A DNA stretch of 64,000 nt from Sialis fuliginosa. Taxonomy: Eukaryota; Arthropoda; Insecta; Megaloptera; Sialidae. The notes under the pieces are model-generated. The model was not told the DNA's origin, searched no databases, and was given only the letters and a program-made list of their open reading frames with translations. The stretch covers positions 1,922,001 to 1,986,000 of the forward strand of contig OY540814.1 in the NCBI GenBank assembly GCA_961205875.1, read 5' to 3'. Shown one piece after another: positions 1 to 12,075 of this stretch (positions are counted from its first letter, which is position 1; every line of letters starts with the position of its first letter). The translations under genes were made by a program, and so were the position numbers.

Positions 1-479
1 AGTATTTTACTAAAGGTCCTCCTATATTAAATTCAACATTATTTACGATAATGTAATAATTCGGTTAAGACATACACGGGTGTATGCCATAAGGTTTCCG
101 TACGTGCTACGTGGACTGTTTGGTACCACTTAAAGGTGCATTTTTTAGTTAGGAAAAAATATAAAAAAGTGTCATGTTCAGTAGAAAAATTGAGATCTAC
201 ATTTTGACACCCCACTTGCGTAGATATCAAAATAAAAAACTCTATAACGCCCCTCCCTATTTCTCAGAAATTTGAATTAATATTGTTGACTTGAGTATTT
301 GTCGTTGGTAGTCCTACCAAAGCCTCGTTACCAAATTTTTTCAGATTTTTTGATCCAGTAGTTACCGATTTAGGAGTGGGAAGGGGGGGGGCAAAATTAC
401 TGCCCCCTACAGGCATCATTTTTGAATTAGAAAAAATAAGAAAGAGGGTCAAATTCCGCTGGTTTGGTTTTACATTTTA
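1..479. other. AT-rich intergenic stretch, no gene seen
   Basis: No reading frame here resembles a known protein family, and the short open frames have no splice signals or codon bias worth following. A G-run near 380 and T/A-rich tracts are the only visible structure. Confidence 0.5.
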
Positions 480-700
480 ACGTGCCTTTTACCTAGCTTT
501 AACTCATAGTGCCTCCTCTGAAAAATTATTTTTTTAACTTTGTACATATTTTACTAGAGGGTATTATTTTACATATTCAGTAAAAATTTCAACATTCTAG
601 CTTATATAGTTTACGAGATATTTTGCTTTGAGTGAAAAGGACGGACGGACGACAAAGTGAGATTATTAGGGTTTCTTCGGAACCCTAATAATTGACTTTT
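480..700 (+). repeat. dispersed-repeat fragment ending in a hairpin
   Basis: The stretch ends in GGACGGACGACAAAGTGA followed by a stem-loop at about 662-693, whose arms ATTATTAGGGTT and AACCCTAATAAT enclose TCTTCGG. This tail resembles repeats I associate with lepidopteran genomes. That resemblance is from memory and is the least certain part of the call. Confidence 0.4.
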
Positions 701-1234
701 CATTAACAAAAATTTTTTTACGTATAGATATTATAGAAATATTTAAAAAAGGTATTTTTTATTACAAAACAAAATATCAATATGAAAATTTCGTTCTTAT
801 AAATACAATGCACCTTCCACAAACTTTTAATATGAATATTTGAACAGAGATTATTCAGATTTTTTTTTTTATATAAAAGTTTTACGCACAAAAAATACAA
901 TACCGACGATTACACAAAAGAACGAATTCTGCCTCATCATCGAGAAATCCAATACAGAGCACGCATTATTTAAGAGTAGCAGTGGGATTAGAACCCACAG
1001 AGAAACCCGTGTCGATTTATATATTGTTAGTAAGTTGTTTCAGATTTGTGACTTTTTGCGGCGTTCGCATTGATTTGCAGAGAAGATCAGCTGTGTTGTT
1101 TATAAGAACTTTTGTATGCGTTTTGAATTTTAGGTCAGTTGAAGTTTCCTAAAGGGTTTATGTTTTAGACCAAGTATTATTATTGCGTCATTTAACAAAA
1201 AACATTCTTATTGAATATATCTAAACATTATTAG

Positions 1235-1502
1235 TAGAGATTGGAAAAATAGTTGTTATTTTCAATGAAATAGTTACTAGTTGAATTATTTTTAGGAAAA
1301 TAGTTTTTTTTACGATTTAATAATAATTAGTGCAAACGAAGAAGAAAAAAATGTCGCAAATAGTTTGAAAGTTATTTGCAAATAGTTGATTTCAAATTGT
1401 GTTCAATCAAATCAGTTTTCTGAAAACGGTGGAGATATGTAATAAAAATTACAATAAATACATTTTTACGCAATAGTTGAAAAACTATTTTTCCAATTTT
1501 TA
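1235..1502 (+). mobile_element. hAT-type MITE, family 'TAGAGATTGG', copy 1
   Basis: A 268-bp non-coding element starts TAGAGATTGGAAAAATAGTT and ends in the inverted form (AACTATTTTTCCAAT...). It is flanked by ATTATTAG (1227-1234) and ATTATTTG (1503-1510), an 8-bp duplication with one mismatch, which is typical of hAT transposition. Other copies lie at 54938-55195 (inverted) and 55927-56213. Confidence 0.75.
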
Positions 1503-2763
1503 ATTATTTGGTACTATGGGCTTTTAAAGTCATCTGCCACCCTAAAGCTTACATCAGATTCGTAAATATTAAGACAAACATCATCGGTTATCTTTTGCTT
1601 CTTCGCAATATCGAAGATACGAGAAGCTTTGTGATTGTTTTAGAATGAGACAAAAAAAATGTTCACCGATTTCAAAATTTTAAATTGATCTTTCCATTTC
1701 ACGTCAAGATAAACTCTTCGTTCCGTGTCTGTCTGTCCGTCTGTCCCGTGAATCCTTGTCACACGCATAACTCATGAACCACTCAACCGATATTGTTGAA
1801 ACTTGGTCGGATGGTTGGGTCTGGCTTGAGGACGGTCCCATTTCAAAATCGTGTGTAAGAGCGAGGGGTGCCATCCCAAAATATTTATTTTTTCAAGATA
1901 TCTCAAGAACGACACATGTTACGTGAAAATTTTATAAAATATTTTTTGTAGAGCATTAAATTTCCTATAATATGGGTCTACAACGTTTGTTGTAAAATAT
2001 TCCCTTACAAAGATTTATCTCAATTTATTTTTAAAATTCGTATTTTGTTTTTCTAAATTGATATTTTCTTGGACATATTAAATGTCATTTTGACGTTTTA
2101 AATGTCATTTTGGCGTTTTAAATGTTATTTTGACGTTTGCATAAATTGAGATTTTGATTGAAATTGTCAAAAAAGTAAAAATATACGAAATATACGAATA
2201 AGCTAAAAATATATAAGAGTACGTAGTGGAACAAATATTTATAATACGTTTGTACACTTGATTTAAAAAATTTATAATATACTCAACGAGAAAAATAATG
2301 ATTTACAAACAATAATTAATTTAGGTTTTATATATATATTTTTAATCTCTTTTTACTTTTGCAAATGTATTATTTTCTAATCAACGATTGATAAATAAAA
2401 AAATAAAAATAAAATATCTAAAACACAGTCGATAAGAATGAAAAATTGCAGATGGCTATGTGTAATTTTTAAAGCAGGTCGAGATAATCAGTCCCAGTTC
2501 ACCGCATATCGATTGTACTGTAGGATAAAGGACATCGCGCAATGAAACTGGTCTGGAGAATGTTAACTACCAATGCATTTCAATTAAAAATAGCAAAAAT
2601 AACAAGAGTAAATGTCTGCACACATAAATCTGAGATTAATTTATAAATATTGACTATAAAAAATACAAGGACACAACAAATGTAGCACACATCGATAATA
2701 TAAGAGTGCTAAATTAGCGCCTATTTAATGCTAATTCAATACGTAAAAAAATGTATAACACTT

Positions 2764-3057
2764 TTAACCCTAGTTAGATAACCTACGTCGAATCGACGTA
2801 CTCATTTTTGAATAATCTACGCATTCACGAGAAATCCATTTTTGTAATTTCAAGTTTATGGTAATAAAAATATAAATAAACTTTAATGTTTTTCATTTAT
2901 TCATAACACAATAACATATATGATGACATACTACCAAGTACACAAACATATTATACACGCAACCCAAAATATGTCCTTTCAAACGTATACTCGACGAATC
3001 GATGTATGGTTATCTTTAATGTACCATAAAATGTGGTTATCTTTCTAGGGTTATTAA
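2764..3057. mobile_element. piggyBac-like MITE
   Basis: The left end reads TTAA-CCCTAGTTAGATAACC and the right end, on the other strand, reads CCCTAGAAAGATAACC. A TTAA lies at 2764-2767 and another at 3054-3057, although three extra bases separate the right terminal CCCTAG from its TTAA. The CCCTAGAAAGATA terminus is the hallmark of the piggyBac family. Subterminal palindromic motifs (TACGTCGAATCGACGTA at about 2783) add to the match. The element is about 290 bp and has no coding capacity. Confidence 0.7.
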
Positions 3058-3247
3058 AAAAATTACACGCGAGTGTGCCAGTTCAAGATTTAAGCCAGCA
3101 CACTCAAGTAAAATAAGGTCAAATCTTAACAAATCAGACGTTAGTGCTAATTTATATCCTGCATTAGACAATTCAGAAGCAACAATGTATTCGAAAATAA
3201 GCATGAGTGGGCGCTGCCTTAAGCAAACATAAATAGATAACATTAAT

Positions 3248-3434
3248 AATCAATTTAAATGTCCACCATTTTGACACCCATTGTCCGATTGTCATCAGAT
3301 TAAGCTGTTTTACAGTTAAGTGTTTATAGATTATGATTCAATAATGACAGTAATCATATATCAACAAATATTTCTAATTTAGTACATTTAATTAAACAAG
3401 TGTTCAACACTGAGGTACTGGTGCCAGTACCTTA
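3248..3434. repeat. fragment of the 'GGTACTGGCACCAGTACC' MITE family
   Basis: This fragment shares the block GTCCACCATTTTGACACC and the terminal GGTACTGGTGCCAGTACC with copies at about 6.3, 21.3, 27.9, 31.1, 33.1, 35.5, 36.0, 52.5 and 59.5 kb. Only one end of the family consensus is present. Confidence 0.65.
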
Positions 3435-4289
3435 TATGCTGTAACGTTTTTGCTAATTATCCTAATTGATAGGTTCAATTTTCCTTTAATTGGAAGGTTA
3501 GAACAGACTTCATGGTACCGAAACGCACATTTTAATAAATGTATTAAAAAACATCTGCCAAGTAAATGCACAGTGCTTCCTCGTGCTAAATTCACCAAAG
3601 GTAGTTAATTATTCAACAATTTAAATAAAAACCGATAGTGTTTATATAAATTGCCTGGAGTTGGTTAACCAATATTTTTATACAATTTTACTACAAAATA
3701 TTAGTTTAAAAGACGCACCTGATTAATTTTTCGTATATTTTTAATTTTTAGACAAATGTCAAATTGACATTTAAAACGTCAAAATGACATTTAATATGTC
3801 CAAGCAAATATCAATTTAGAAAAACAAAACACGAATTTTTAAATAAATTGAGAAATCTTTGTAAGGGAATATTTTACAACAAACGTTGTAGATCCATATT
3901 ATAGGTTATTTAATGCTCTACAAAAAATATTTTATAAAATTTCCACGTTACATATGTCGTTCTTGAGATATCTTGAAAAAATAAATATTTTGGGATGTCA
4001 CACCTCCCCCTAACACATGATTTTGATGATTTTGAAATGGGACCGTCCTCAAGCCAGACCCAACCATCCCACCAAGTTTCAATAATATCGATTCAGTAGT
4101 TCATGAGTTATGCGTGTGACAAGGATTCAAGGGACGGACGGACGGACAGACACGGAACGAAAAGTGTTTGTCTTGACGTGAAACGGGAAGATCAATTTAA
4201 AATTTTGAAATCGGAGAACATTTTTTTTGTCTCAATCTGAAACGATCACAAAGCTTCTCGTATCTTCGATATTGCGAGGAAGCAAATTA

Positions 4290-5279
4290 TATTTCTAAAT
4301 AACAATTTTATATTTGAATTAGACTTACATTGATAGCATAAATCACAGTTTAAACAATAAATACCCTAATTATACACTATCTACATATAATACACTATAA
4401 CAAAAAGCAGTTACGCTTGCACTTTTTAAATTCTTCACTTAACTAAATTCTATGGCTTTCTCATTACTTGTCCCTTAACGTGAATTACAGTGTTAAGGGC
4501 AACAATATTTTCAAAGCTGGTCGAGATCTTTGCTTTTTACACTTTTAAAATTTTATGTTAACCATACGACGCTGTAATAACGACTAACTTCTTACATTTC
4601 TCTCGAGGTCTATTTACAAAACTGATTATATAATGTTAAAAGTAATTTCTACAAATAGTTAGGCAATAACCCAAACGTCTCTAATCATATTGTTATAATA
4701 CTTTTTTGCCAAATATCGGATTTTGAATCTGTACAGTAATTTATGGATAAATGTTTAAATCTATTTTGTATTGATAGTTACTTGCTGCAAATGATATAAT
4801 GTCGATACGTATTACGAGCTACGTTCAAGCGCTTGTGTTGAAGAAAATAAACACTTCTAGAGTTGACTATGTGAGATAAATCAACGTTGTCTGTGTTTAG
4901 AAACCATGAAATTATTTCGATCTCTTTTATCTGTTTTATTTTCCGCCGATTCGACCAAACCTTCTGACGCCACTGAAGCATAAAAGGACCAAAACTGAAT
5001 TTGAAAATATGTACATAAAAGCGACCGTCGTTTTGTGGGTTCACTCGAAATTTTATTTAGTTATTATATTTTATAAAAGAATGGAATACATGCAATGTTT
5101 TATTTATCTGCTTTATATTATAGTTTCTAGAATTAATATAGTAGTACAGTAAAATTAGGTTTTAATAAGGAAAAATGGAAAGATTAGAAATTCCTTCTGA
5201 AATGGCTTCAGAAATACTCAATCTTTTAGAAACCGAAGAGTCCCTAGTCGGGACTGGGAGCTTTAGCCGGTATTTTGAT
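4290..5279. other. intergenic stretch, no gene seen
   Basis: No coding signal or recognised repeat boundary is visible. The short minus-strand frames at 4778-5044 and 5162-5371 lack any family motif. The second runs into the terminal repeat of the adjacent element. Confidence 0.4.
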
Positions 5280-5283
5280 TTAA

Positions 5284-5990
5284 GGTGGCAGACCCAGTTG
5301 GTACTTCCAAAAAAGCTCTTTTTTAAGATTTTTTTTGGCCACGCATTAAAATAATAAATGTTTTTCCACATGAAAGATATGTATTTACAGAAAATATTGT
5401 AATTTTTTATGGCAAAATATTAAAAAATAAGTGGGATACAGTAAATTTGGGAGGGGTCCAAAAAAAGTGTTTTGCCGTGATCACTGCTGCTCGTCACTAG
5501 ATCATCTAAAATAAAAAACAAAACAAAAGGGATCATTAGCTAATGACATAATGCTCCGGATGAACAAAGGGATTTGAAAAATTTTGAATTTTCACAAAAT
5601 GGCGGTTATTGAAAGTCAAAGTTCTTTATTCGACTAAAATTTCACTCGCATTCTCGGTTATAAAAAAAATAATAATCGTCCAAAAAAAATCCTTCGTCCA
5701 TCCGGAGGACAATTATGTATAGAATAAGTGAGAATAATTTCAAACCGATTGGCAAAGCCGTTCTCAAGTTACAGTGATCACCGACTTCGAAAACATGGTT
5801 TCGAGAAAAACGCATTTAAAGTTTTGAGTACGATTTGCATGCAGATAAAAAATTTATTTTGGAACTTACACTGAATCGTCTATGGACAGGATATTTGTCT
5901 GAAATTTTCAGAGAATACTTTTGAAATATTCTACTTTGAGAAAATGCGAAAAAAATGGATTTTTTCAAAATTCTAACTGGGTCTGCCCCC
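5284..5990. mobile_element. TTAA-flanked MITE (piggyBac-like target), family 'GGCAGACCCAGTT'
   Basis: TTAA at 5280-5283 and at 5991-5994 flank a 707-bp element. Its left end is GGTGGCAGACCCAGTTGG, and its right end on the opposite strand is GGGGGCAGACCCAGTTAG. The interior before the right end (an AATGGATTTTTTCAAAATTCTA block) closely resembles the right interior of the 60710-61087 element, so the two are related families. No coding capacity is seen. Confidence 0.7.
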
Positions 5991-6316
5991 TTAAATAGGC
6001 GACGAAACTAATCTTGATATTAATCACTTACTAGCTTATCGTGTTCTACAAGCAAATTCTATGAAAATCTGATAATATATGTATTGTATATGTTTCATAG
6101 AATGTAATCATGCTAATGTATATAAAGTTAGCAGTATCAAAAAAAAGTATTTGTCATTTTATTAATTTTTTGTTGTTATTTTTCACCGCCAGAATTAATT
6201 TTGTACCTTTAGTAATTTTCGAGAAACAAAAACCCTAACTTTAATCTAAAGTTAGCAGGGTTATATATATATCTCAGCCGCTATTGATGCTAGAGTAAAA
6301 ATTTTTGTGTCAGAAT

Positions 6317-6860
6317 TAGTTACATGAGCAGTTCTTACAGCTCCCATTTTTTTCTGGCCGCTACAAGAGCAAGTTTTCGTTTTTTGTTTTTTTTTATTAA
6401 TGGGCTTGTTTTTTATAATTCTCATGAATTCATGTTACTAATAAAACAACTAACTCTTTATTGAATCAATTTAATTACCAAAGTCCTATATTTGCGGACT
6501 TTGTTCATGTTTTTTCTCCAGTAATGGCAAATGTAAAACCAGTAATAAGCACGTAGTGATGGACACTTGCTAATGATTACAAAATGATAAGTACTAAGAA
6601 AGAATCGTCAAATTTGAAACAATGTGAAACAGTTGCAATGATAATATAATAATTAATAAATAAATTATACTAATAATCAGTTTAAATATCCACCATTTTG
6701 ACACCTATTGGCCGATTGTCATCAAATCACGCTGTAAGACAGTTAAATGTATGTAGATTAATATTCAGAAATGGTAGTAGGTAATCAAGTATCTACACAA
6801 ATTTCTAAATCAGTACATTAAATTGAAAATTTTCCATTACTGGTGCCACTACCTTAGTTA
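6317..6860. mobile_element. 'GGTACTGGCACCAGTACC' family MITE, near full length
   Basis: This copy carries the internal landmarks of the family in order: CATGTTACTAATAAAACAA, the CCAAAGTCC block, TTTTTTCTCCAGTAATGG, GTCCACCATTTTGACACC and the end ACTGGTGCCACTACCTTA. It is non-coding. Confidence 0.65.
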
Positions 6861-7485
6861 TTTGAAAATTATGACAAGAGTCTCCGGGTAACATTTCTGC
6901 ATTAGTATATTTATGAATATTTCAGAACATACCCGTGATGGATGGTAACGTTTAAACTTTACTCCTGCGTTATTTTTATTTCTTTAACAGTTTTAACATC
7001 ATAAAAAATATATTTGGAAAGTTTAAGAAAGAAACGTCATAACTTTTGCTTTATCCCATGAATCAAGACCAGATCCAGTAGCTTGGGCTAAACTTCTAGG
7101 ACAGTCATTTAAAATAAAGAATCTTTGTTATAATTTCTCAGGTTCTTATTAAGTTACTGTGGAACTTTCTTAAATTGAATTATTACATTTACTTTTTTCT
7201 ATGGTTTTAGTTGAAGTTATGTTTTTCTTTTTAACTGTAGAAATATATATCTTTGTAAAAAGAATCTGATATAAGGTATAGGTAAAATGTAACTTTTGTT
7301 TGTATGAATTTCTTCCACGATGATAGAAGATTTAATTTATCATTTTCTTTTAACGTTTATTAAAGTTAACAGACGTTACATTTTAAATAAATGTACCTGA
7401 CATAATTAAAATTTTACTGAAATGTAAATACCTGTTTTACTTTATTTTAAATAATTTACACACTATGGCTTATGATGTTCATATC

Positions 7486-7757
7486 CATACTAATATTATA
7501 AATAAATACGAAAGTGTGTCTGCTTGTTATCTTTTCACGGCTAAACCGCTGAACCGATCTTTGTGAAATTTGGTAGTAAGATAGCTCACAGCCTAAAGAA
7601 GGACATAGGCTACTTTGTATCCCGAAAAATTTATTAGATCAAAAAATGGGTATGTAAGCATTAAAAGTTATACTTTTTTGGCGTAGTGTGAATGTGGAGA
7701 TAAAAACCTTTACTATCTGTACTACCACACGAAGTCGCGCGAATAACAGCTAGTATT
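7486..7757 (+). repeat. SINE-like dispersed repeat with GCGAAGCCGCGGG-type tail
   Basis: The unit starts at CATACTAATATTATAAAT, continues through ACGGCTAAACCGCTGAACCG and AAGGACATAGGCTACTT, and ends CGAAGTCGCGCGAATAACAGC. Other whole or partial copies lie at 26262-26442, 40507-40700 and 40975-41282, and tails lie at 31776, 50800 and 57435. No coding capacity is seen. Confidence 0.6.
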
Positions 7758-7770
7758 ATATATTTATTAG

Positions 7771-8076
7771 AAACCGAATCCGGAGTCCAAATAACCCCAT
7801 CACGTCAGGTTTTTTTCCTAACCTCAAAAAATAAAAAAGTCATAAAATTCAATAAAAACTCAAACAAAACCCTATAATCATATATCCCATCAACCCCACA
7901 ACCCCATAATCCTAAACAAAATCCTAAAAATAAAGTTTATGGGGTTGTGGGGTTGATGGGATATATGATTATGGGGTTTTGTTTGAGTTTTTATTGAATT
8001 TTATGACGTTTTTATTTTTTGAGGTTAGGAAAAAAATCTGACGTGATGGGGTTATTTGGACTCTGGATTCGATTTT
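7771..8076. repeat. 306-bp near-perfect hairpin (139-bp arms, 27-nt loop)
   Basis: The arms are 7771-7909 and 7937-8076. The left arm runs from ACCGAATCCGGAGTCC to CCACAACCCCATAA, and the right arm mirrors it from TTATGGGGTTGTGG to GGACTCTGGATTCG, with only a few mismatches. Such a structure forms a long dsRNA if transcribed in either direction. It could be a snap-back MITE or a hairpin-RNA locus, and the sequence alone does not decide. Confidence 0.8.
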
Positions 8077-8079
8077 AGC

Positions 8080-9110
8080 ATGTTCAATTACATATAGTAC
8101 GGTGGGTCAGATCGACGCAAACAAAAGTTGTGGAGATGTGGAATCATTAATACGAATATTGTATTATAAACACTATCTAAATTTTTAATTTGTTTGATAA
8201 AAGTGATTTTTTATATTTTCATTTTAATTACCATAACGTAAATTCTTTATTGTACTTACCGTTTTATGAAATCTTAATTTTTAATACCGTTTAATTATTT
8301 TAATAAGAAAGTGTAAGTATTTTAAGAGCCAAATTCATGATATTATAAAATTTTAAACGTTTTATACTTTTTTGCATACATTAAATATAGTAAACTTATA
8401 TCGTATTTTTAATTAAGAATCCTCTTTATGAGAAAATGTAGGTGTATTAAAATTGTCAATATAGAAATATGACGACGTAAAAAAAATAAAGATGTGCAAC
8501 TCTTAGTAGGTATCATTTTTTTAATATTTTTAAAACTTGTGGTTTGTTAATCAATATCAAATGGCAATTATTTATTTAATTTTCGTTCAAAACGTTATGT
8601 GGCAATATGAAAATACCATTAAAAAAATGCAATTCCAAATGCCATAATACATAATTTGATAGTTAAAATATATTTTTTAAAAACATGTAAAAAAAACTTT
8701 TTTTTAAATAATTTGCCTTTTAAAAACCGACTAAAAAGCAGAAAATAAAATTCAGTTATACTCTTTTCATACTAAATATTGCATTTAAAAAAAAAGTTGA
8801 TTTTGTTCATACTAGAAGAGTTTAAAAAAATTTCTCTTCTAGTATAACGTCACTACTATTATATTATTATTATTTTTTTTATATCATATTATTATTGACA
8901 CTAGAAATGTAATTACATTCGATCAAAAAGAACGTATGCTATACAAATAATTTAACGAAATTATAGCTATACAAATAGTTTTACGAATCTGTAAAAATTG
9001 CAGAATATGTAAAAAACACAATTTTTATAATTTAATGTATTTTCTTAAAAAAATGTCATATAAAATAATATTATATTATATTAGGCGTGAATTCCAATAC
9101 ACCCCTATAT
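8080..9110. other. AT-rich intergenic stretch, no gene seen
   Basis: The stretch consists of A/T runs, including a short inverted pair around 8810-8845 (TACTAGAAGAG against CTCTTCTAGTA). No reading frame of interest is present. Confidence 0.4.
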
Positions 9111-9317
9111 CTTTTACAGTATAAATTCACACTTATGAAACATAATTTCACATTAACGAAAACAGATTTCACACAAATGAAATATAATTTCACACTAACG
9201 AAAACTGATTTCGCATAAATGTAAACAGAATTCACATATTATAGGAAAATTAATTTTTTAACAAAATAATACATGTTTAAAGGTTTTTTATTTCCTATTA
9301 AATTAACCTTATAGTCC

Positions 9318-9811
9318 AAGAGCCCGTGAGTGCCAGACCTTCGGATTTTTATAAAAGCTGAAAGTTCTTCTATGTGTGTCCCTAGTACAGGTAAGAATGA
9401 TCCCCACTCATGAAGCTGAGGCAGTGGTGGCTTTGGCAGGTAACAGGTAACAAAGGTGTGTAAAATTCCATCTCAAATTCATCATGAAATAAAACTGAAT
9501 TTTTTTATATTTGATTCATAATAATATCAAAACTCGCGTTGCTCATTGCCAGACAGTTAGTATGGTTACAACCCTCTGCCGGACACCCCTAAACTATTAT
9601 AATTTATAATTATACTTACGTTATATTATAAAACCTAAATTTTATATATAATTTTTTGGGAGCCTATTAAACTATGTTTACATAGTAGCCGGACAGTTTC
9701 GAAGGTTCTATCATCTTGCCAGACGCATTCAAAGTGAGCAGTAATAGGGAGAGCAAGGAGCGTATACAGTAACTAGTGCGAGTGAAACAGAGCGCTTGGT
9801 CTATTGTGGCC
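9318..9811 (+). repeat. left inner inverted-repeat arm, ~495 bp
   Basis: This arm pairs with 10753-11247. The four differences I noticed by eye are single-base changes, for example in the GAGGCAGTGGTGGCTTTGGC block. Such low divergence implies recent insertion or gene conversion between the arms. Confidence 0.8.
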
Positions 9812-10752
9812 CTTCACTGTGCATCCACTGTTATTAATTTCAAATTGTGCAGTTTATTTTTTTCATAATCCAGAAATTTCATTAAATAAATTTTTACAGT
9901 TTGAATAACAAATATTTAAAATAATACTCAGTTAAACTTTTCTAATACAATGTCAATCATGTCGAAAATCTAATAATTTAATTGATATTATTTTTCATTT
10001 TTAAGAAGTTTATTATTTTCAATGCTATTAAAATTATAAAGCCAATGAATCAAAGTAAATCAAATTTTATTGTTTATTAAACCAAAGGACACATTTTTTT
10101 TAGATAAGAAATTTACAGAGAAATTCATTTATTTTAATTAAATCTAAATATTTTCATCATTTTCATCGTTATCGTCAATATATCCATATTTTATAAACTG
10201 CACAGAAAAATAATACGTTTATTATGAGCATAACCGTTCACCAAATGATTACAATAAACAGCAGCTGATGCGCAGTGAAGGGCCGCAATCATTGACATGG
10301 CTGGACTGATGATAAGTCAGACATGATGGCTGAAATTGAATATTTCCTAACAACCGAAACTGACTATACGCATGCGTCAACGGATGTTCGAAATTAAAAT
10401 TTATAAAATTAATTTGTTAAATATATAAATAAATATATACAAGTTCGATTGTATATCAACTGCAATACACTTATTTAACACGCGAATACCTGTAATTTAT
10501 TTTAATTATCAAATAATAACTAAATAAACAACCATAGATGCATACTAACTGTCAAATCTGATTAACAATTGAATAAAGAAACTATAGAAGCACGTCACAT
10601 ACCTCTATATTATATCAAAATTGAGTTCAGTGTTGCGTCTCGCGCATGCGCAAATGGAAACGATACTGTTAGAAAAAGTATGAAATTTAGCCATCCGGTT
10701 TAATAGTAATTCCATAGGTATCCACTATCCAGTTAAATAATACCAGATCAGT

Positions 10753-11247
10753 GGCCGCAATAGACCAAGCGCTCTGTTTCACTCGCACTAGTTACTGTAT
10801 ACGCTCCTTGCTCTCCCGATTACTGCTCACTTTGAATGCGTCTGGCAAGATGATAGAACCTTCGAAACTGTCCGGCTACTATGTAAACATAGTTTAATAG
10901 GCTCCCAAAAAATTATATATAAAATTTAGGTTTTATAATATAACGTAAGTATAATTATAAATTATAATAGTTTAGGGGTGTCCGGCAGAGGGTTGTAACC
11001 ATACTAACTGTCTGGCAATGAGTAACGCGAGTTTTGATATTATTATGAATCAAATATAAAAAAATTCAGTTTTATTTCATGATGAATTTGAGATGGAATT
11101 TTACACACCTTTGTTACCTGTTACCTGCCAAAGCCACCGCTGCCTCAGCTTCATGAGTGGGGATCATTCTTACCTGTACTAGGGACACACATAGAAGAAC
11201 TTTCAGCTTTTATAAAAATCCGAAAGTCTGGCACTCACGGGCTCTTG
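10753..11247 (-). repeat. right inner inverted-repeat arm, ~495 bp
   Basis: This is the reverse complement of 9318-9811. The inner edge reads TGGCCGCAATAGACCAAGCG and the outer edge reads CACTCACGGGCTCTTG. Confidence 0.8.
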
Positions 11248-11290
11248 CTCTATTAGGACCCTACACAGGGGTAAACCAAATCCTACAAAA

Positions 11291-11567
11291 TTTAATAAGA
11301 TCGTCCTGGTACAATGATACAACATAATATCGTTCGACATGGAGCAATGTCTTCCAAAATACGCATTAAAAATTTTAAAATAATTTGTGCTTGATTGTTA
11401 GCACATGTATAATTCAATATACCTACATGCATTCTTCCCTGGATATGTCGTTTTACTAACGGTTTAAAGGAACTCCACTTAAAAAAAACATTGCTAATGT
11501 GGCAATTTAAGAGATTTCATAACGATATTATGCTGCATCATTGCGCCAGGAAGACCTTATTGAAATG
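11291..11567. mobile_element. small MITE with ~46-bp inverted repeats
   Basis: The left end TTTAATAAGATCGTCCTGG and the right end on the other strand TTTCAATAAGGTCTTCCTGG continue into a matched CATAATATCGTT block (11325-11336 and 11521-11532). The element is 277 bp, non-coding, and inserted inside the right half of the 9.1-11.8 kb element. Confidence 0.6.
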
Positions 11568-11996
11568 TGATATAATTAACATGTATATTTAATATTATTA
11601 GGAATAAAAAAACTTTTTTTTATATTAATTTCACACTTATAAATTAATTGTTCTATATGTTAATTCTGTTTTCATATGTGTGAAATTAGTTTTCATTAAT
11701 GTGAAATTATATTTCATTTGTGCGAAATCAGTTTTCGTTAGTGTGAAATTATATTTTATGTCTGTGAAATTTGTTTTCGCTAATGTGAAATTATGTTTCA
11801 TAAGTGTGAATTTATACTGTAAATGGTATAGTACTCGATGTTATATAAATAAAGCAAGACAATTTTATGTCATTTGCAGAAAACGTTCAACACAATTCTA
11901 TTTTACAATTAAACACATTACTGTAGGTGTTTTGAAAATAAAATGTGCACTAACATTTTCTACTTAATAATACGATTTATAAATATCCGAATGGAG

Positions 11997-12056
11997 AACC
12001 ATATATGACTTCCATGTTCTTTCTATCTTTTTAAATAATTTTAATTGAATAGGGAA
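11997..12056. repeat. repeat end fragment next to the first arrestin promoter
   Basis: The block ATGACTTCCATGTTCTTTCT followed by ATCTTTTTAAATAATTTT matches one end of the repeat family at 61765-62525 and 46225-46770. It lies only about 20 bp upstream of the shared promoter block, so a transposon edge bounds the proximal promoter. Confidence 0.55.
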
Positions 12057-12075
12057 TTTACTTTTTAACGGTTGT

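Larger units (their letters stand above)
1596..4286. mobile_element. 2.7 kb foldback element with ~520-bp inverted repeats
   Basis: The left arm (about 1596-2118) and right arm (about 3760-4286) are diverged inverted copies. Shared landmarks include GCTTCTTCGCAATATCGA at the outer edge, the GACCGTCCTCAAGCCAGA block and the CAACAAACGTTGTA block. Inside the left arm, about 2089-2140 is a threefold ~20-bp tandem of AAATGTCATTTTGACGTTTT type. The centre holds a piggyBac-like MITE (2764-3057) and a fragment of another MITE family (3248-3434), so it has been hit repeatedly. No transposase frame remains. A solo arm lies at about 53473-53893. Confidence 0.7.
9112..11824. mobile_element. 2.7 kb composite inverted-repeat element
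   Basis: The outer arms at 9112-9245 and about 11628-11824 are inverted copies built from a ~46-bp unit that alternates TTTCACACTAACGAAAACTG with CATAAATGAAATATAATT. Inside them lies a second inverted pair at 9318-9811 and 10753-11247, about 495 bp each and about 99% identical by eye. This inner pair has diverged far less than the outer arms. Subterminal tandem units inside terminal inverted repeats are typical of foldback-type elements. No transposase frame is visible in the 940-bp centre. The open frame at 11680-11967 is a by-product of the tandem units. Confidence 0.75.

Noticed and set aside
960-1010. tRNA-like T-arm (GTGGGTTCTAATCCCAC on the minus strand)
   Set aside because: No acceptor partner, A-box or anticodon arm is found within 80 bp, so at most it is a decayed SINE tail.
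4778-5044. 88-codon minus-strand frame
   Set aside because: It lies in AT-rich intergenic sequence without motif, promoter or splice support.
11680-11967. 95-codon open frame with an internally repeated protein pattern
   Set aside because: The repeats are DNA-level 46-bp tandem units in the arm of an inverted-repeat element, and the other arm does not keep the frame.
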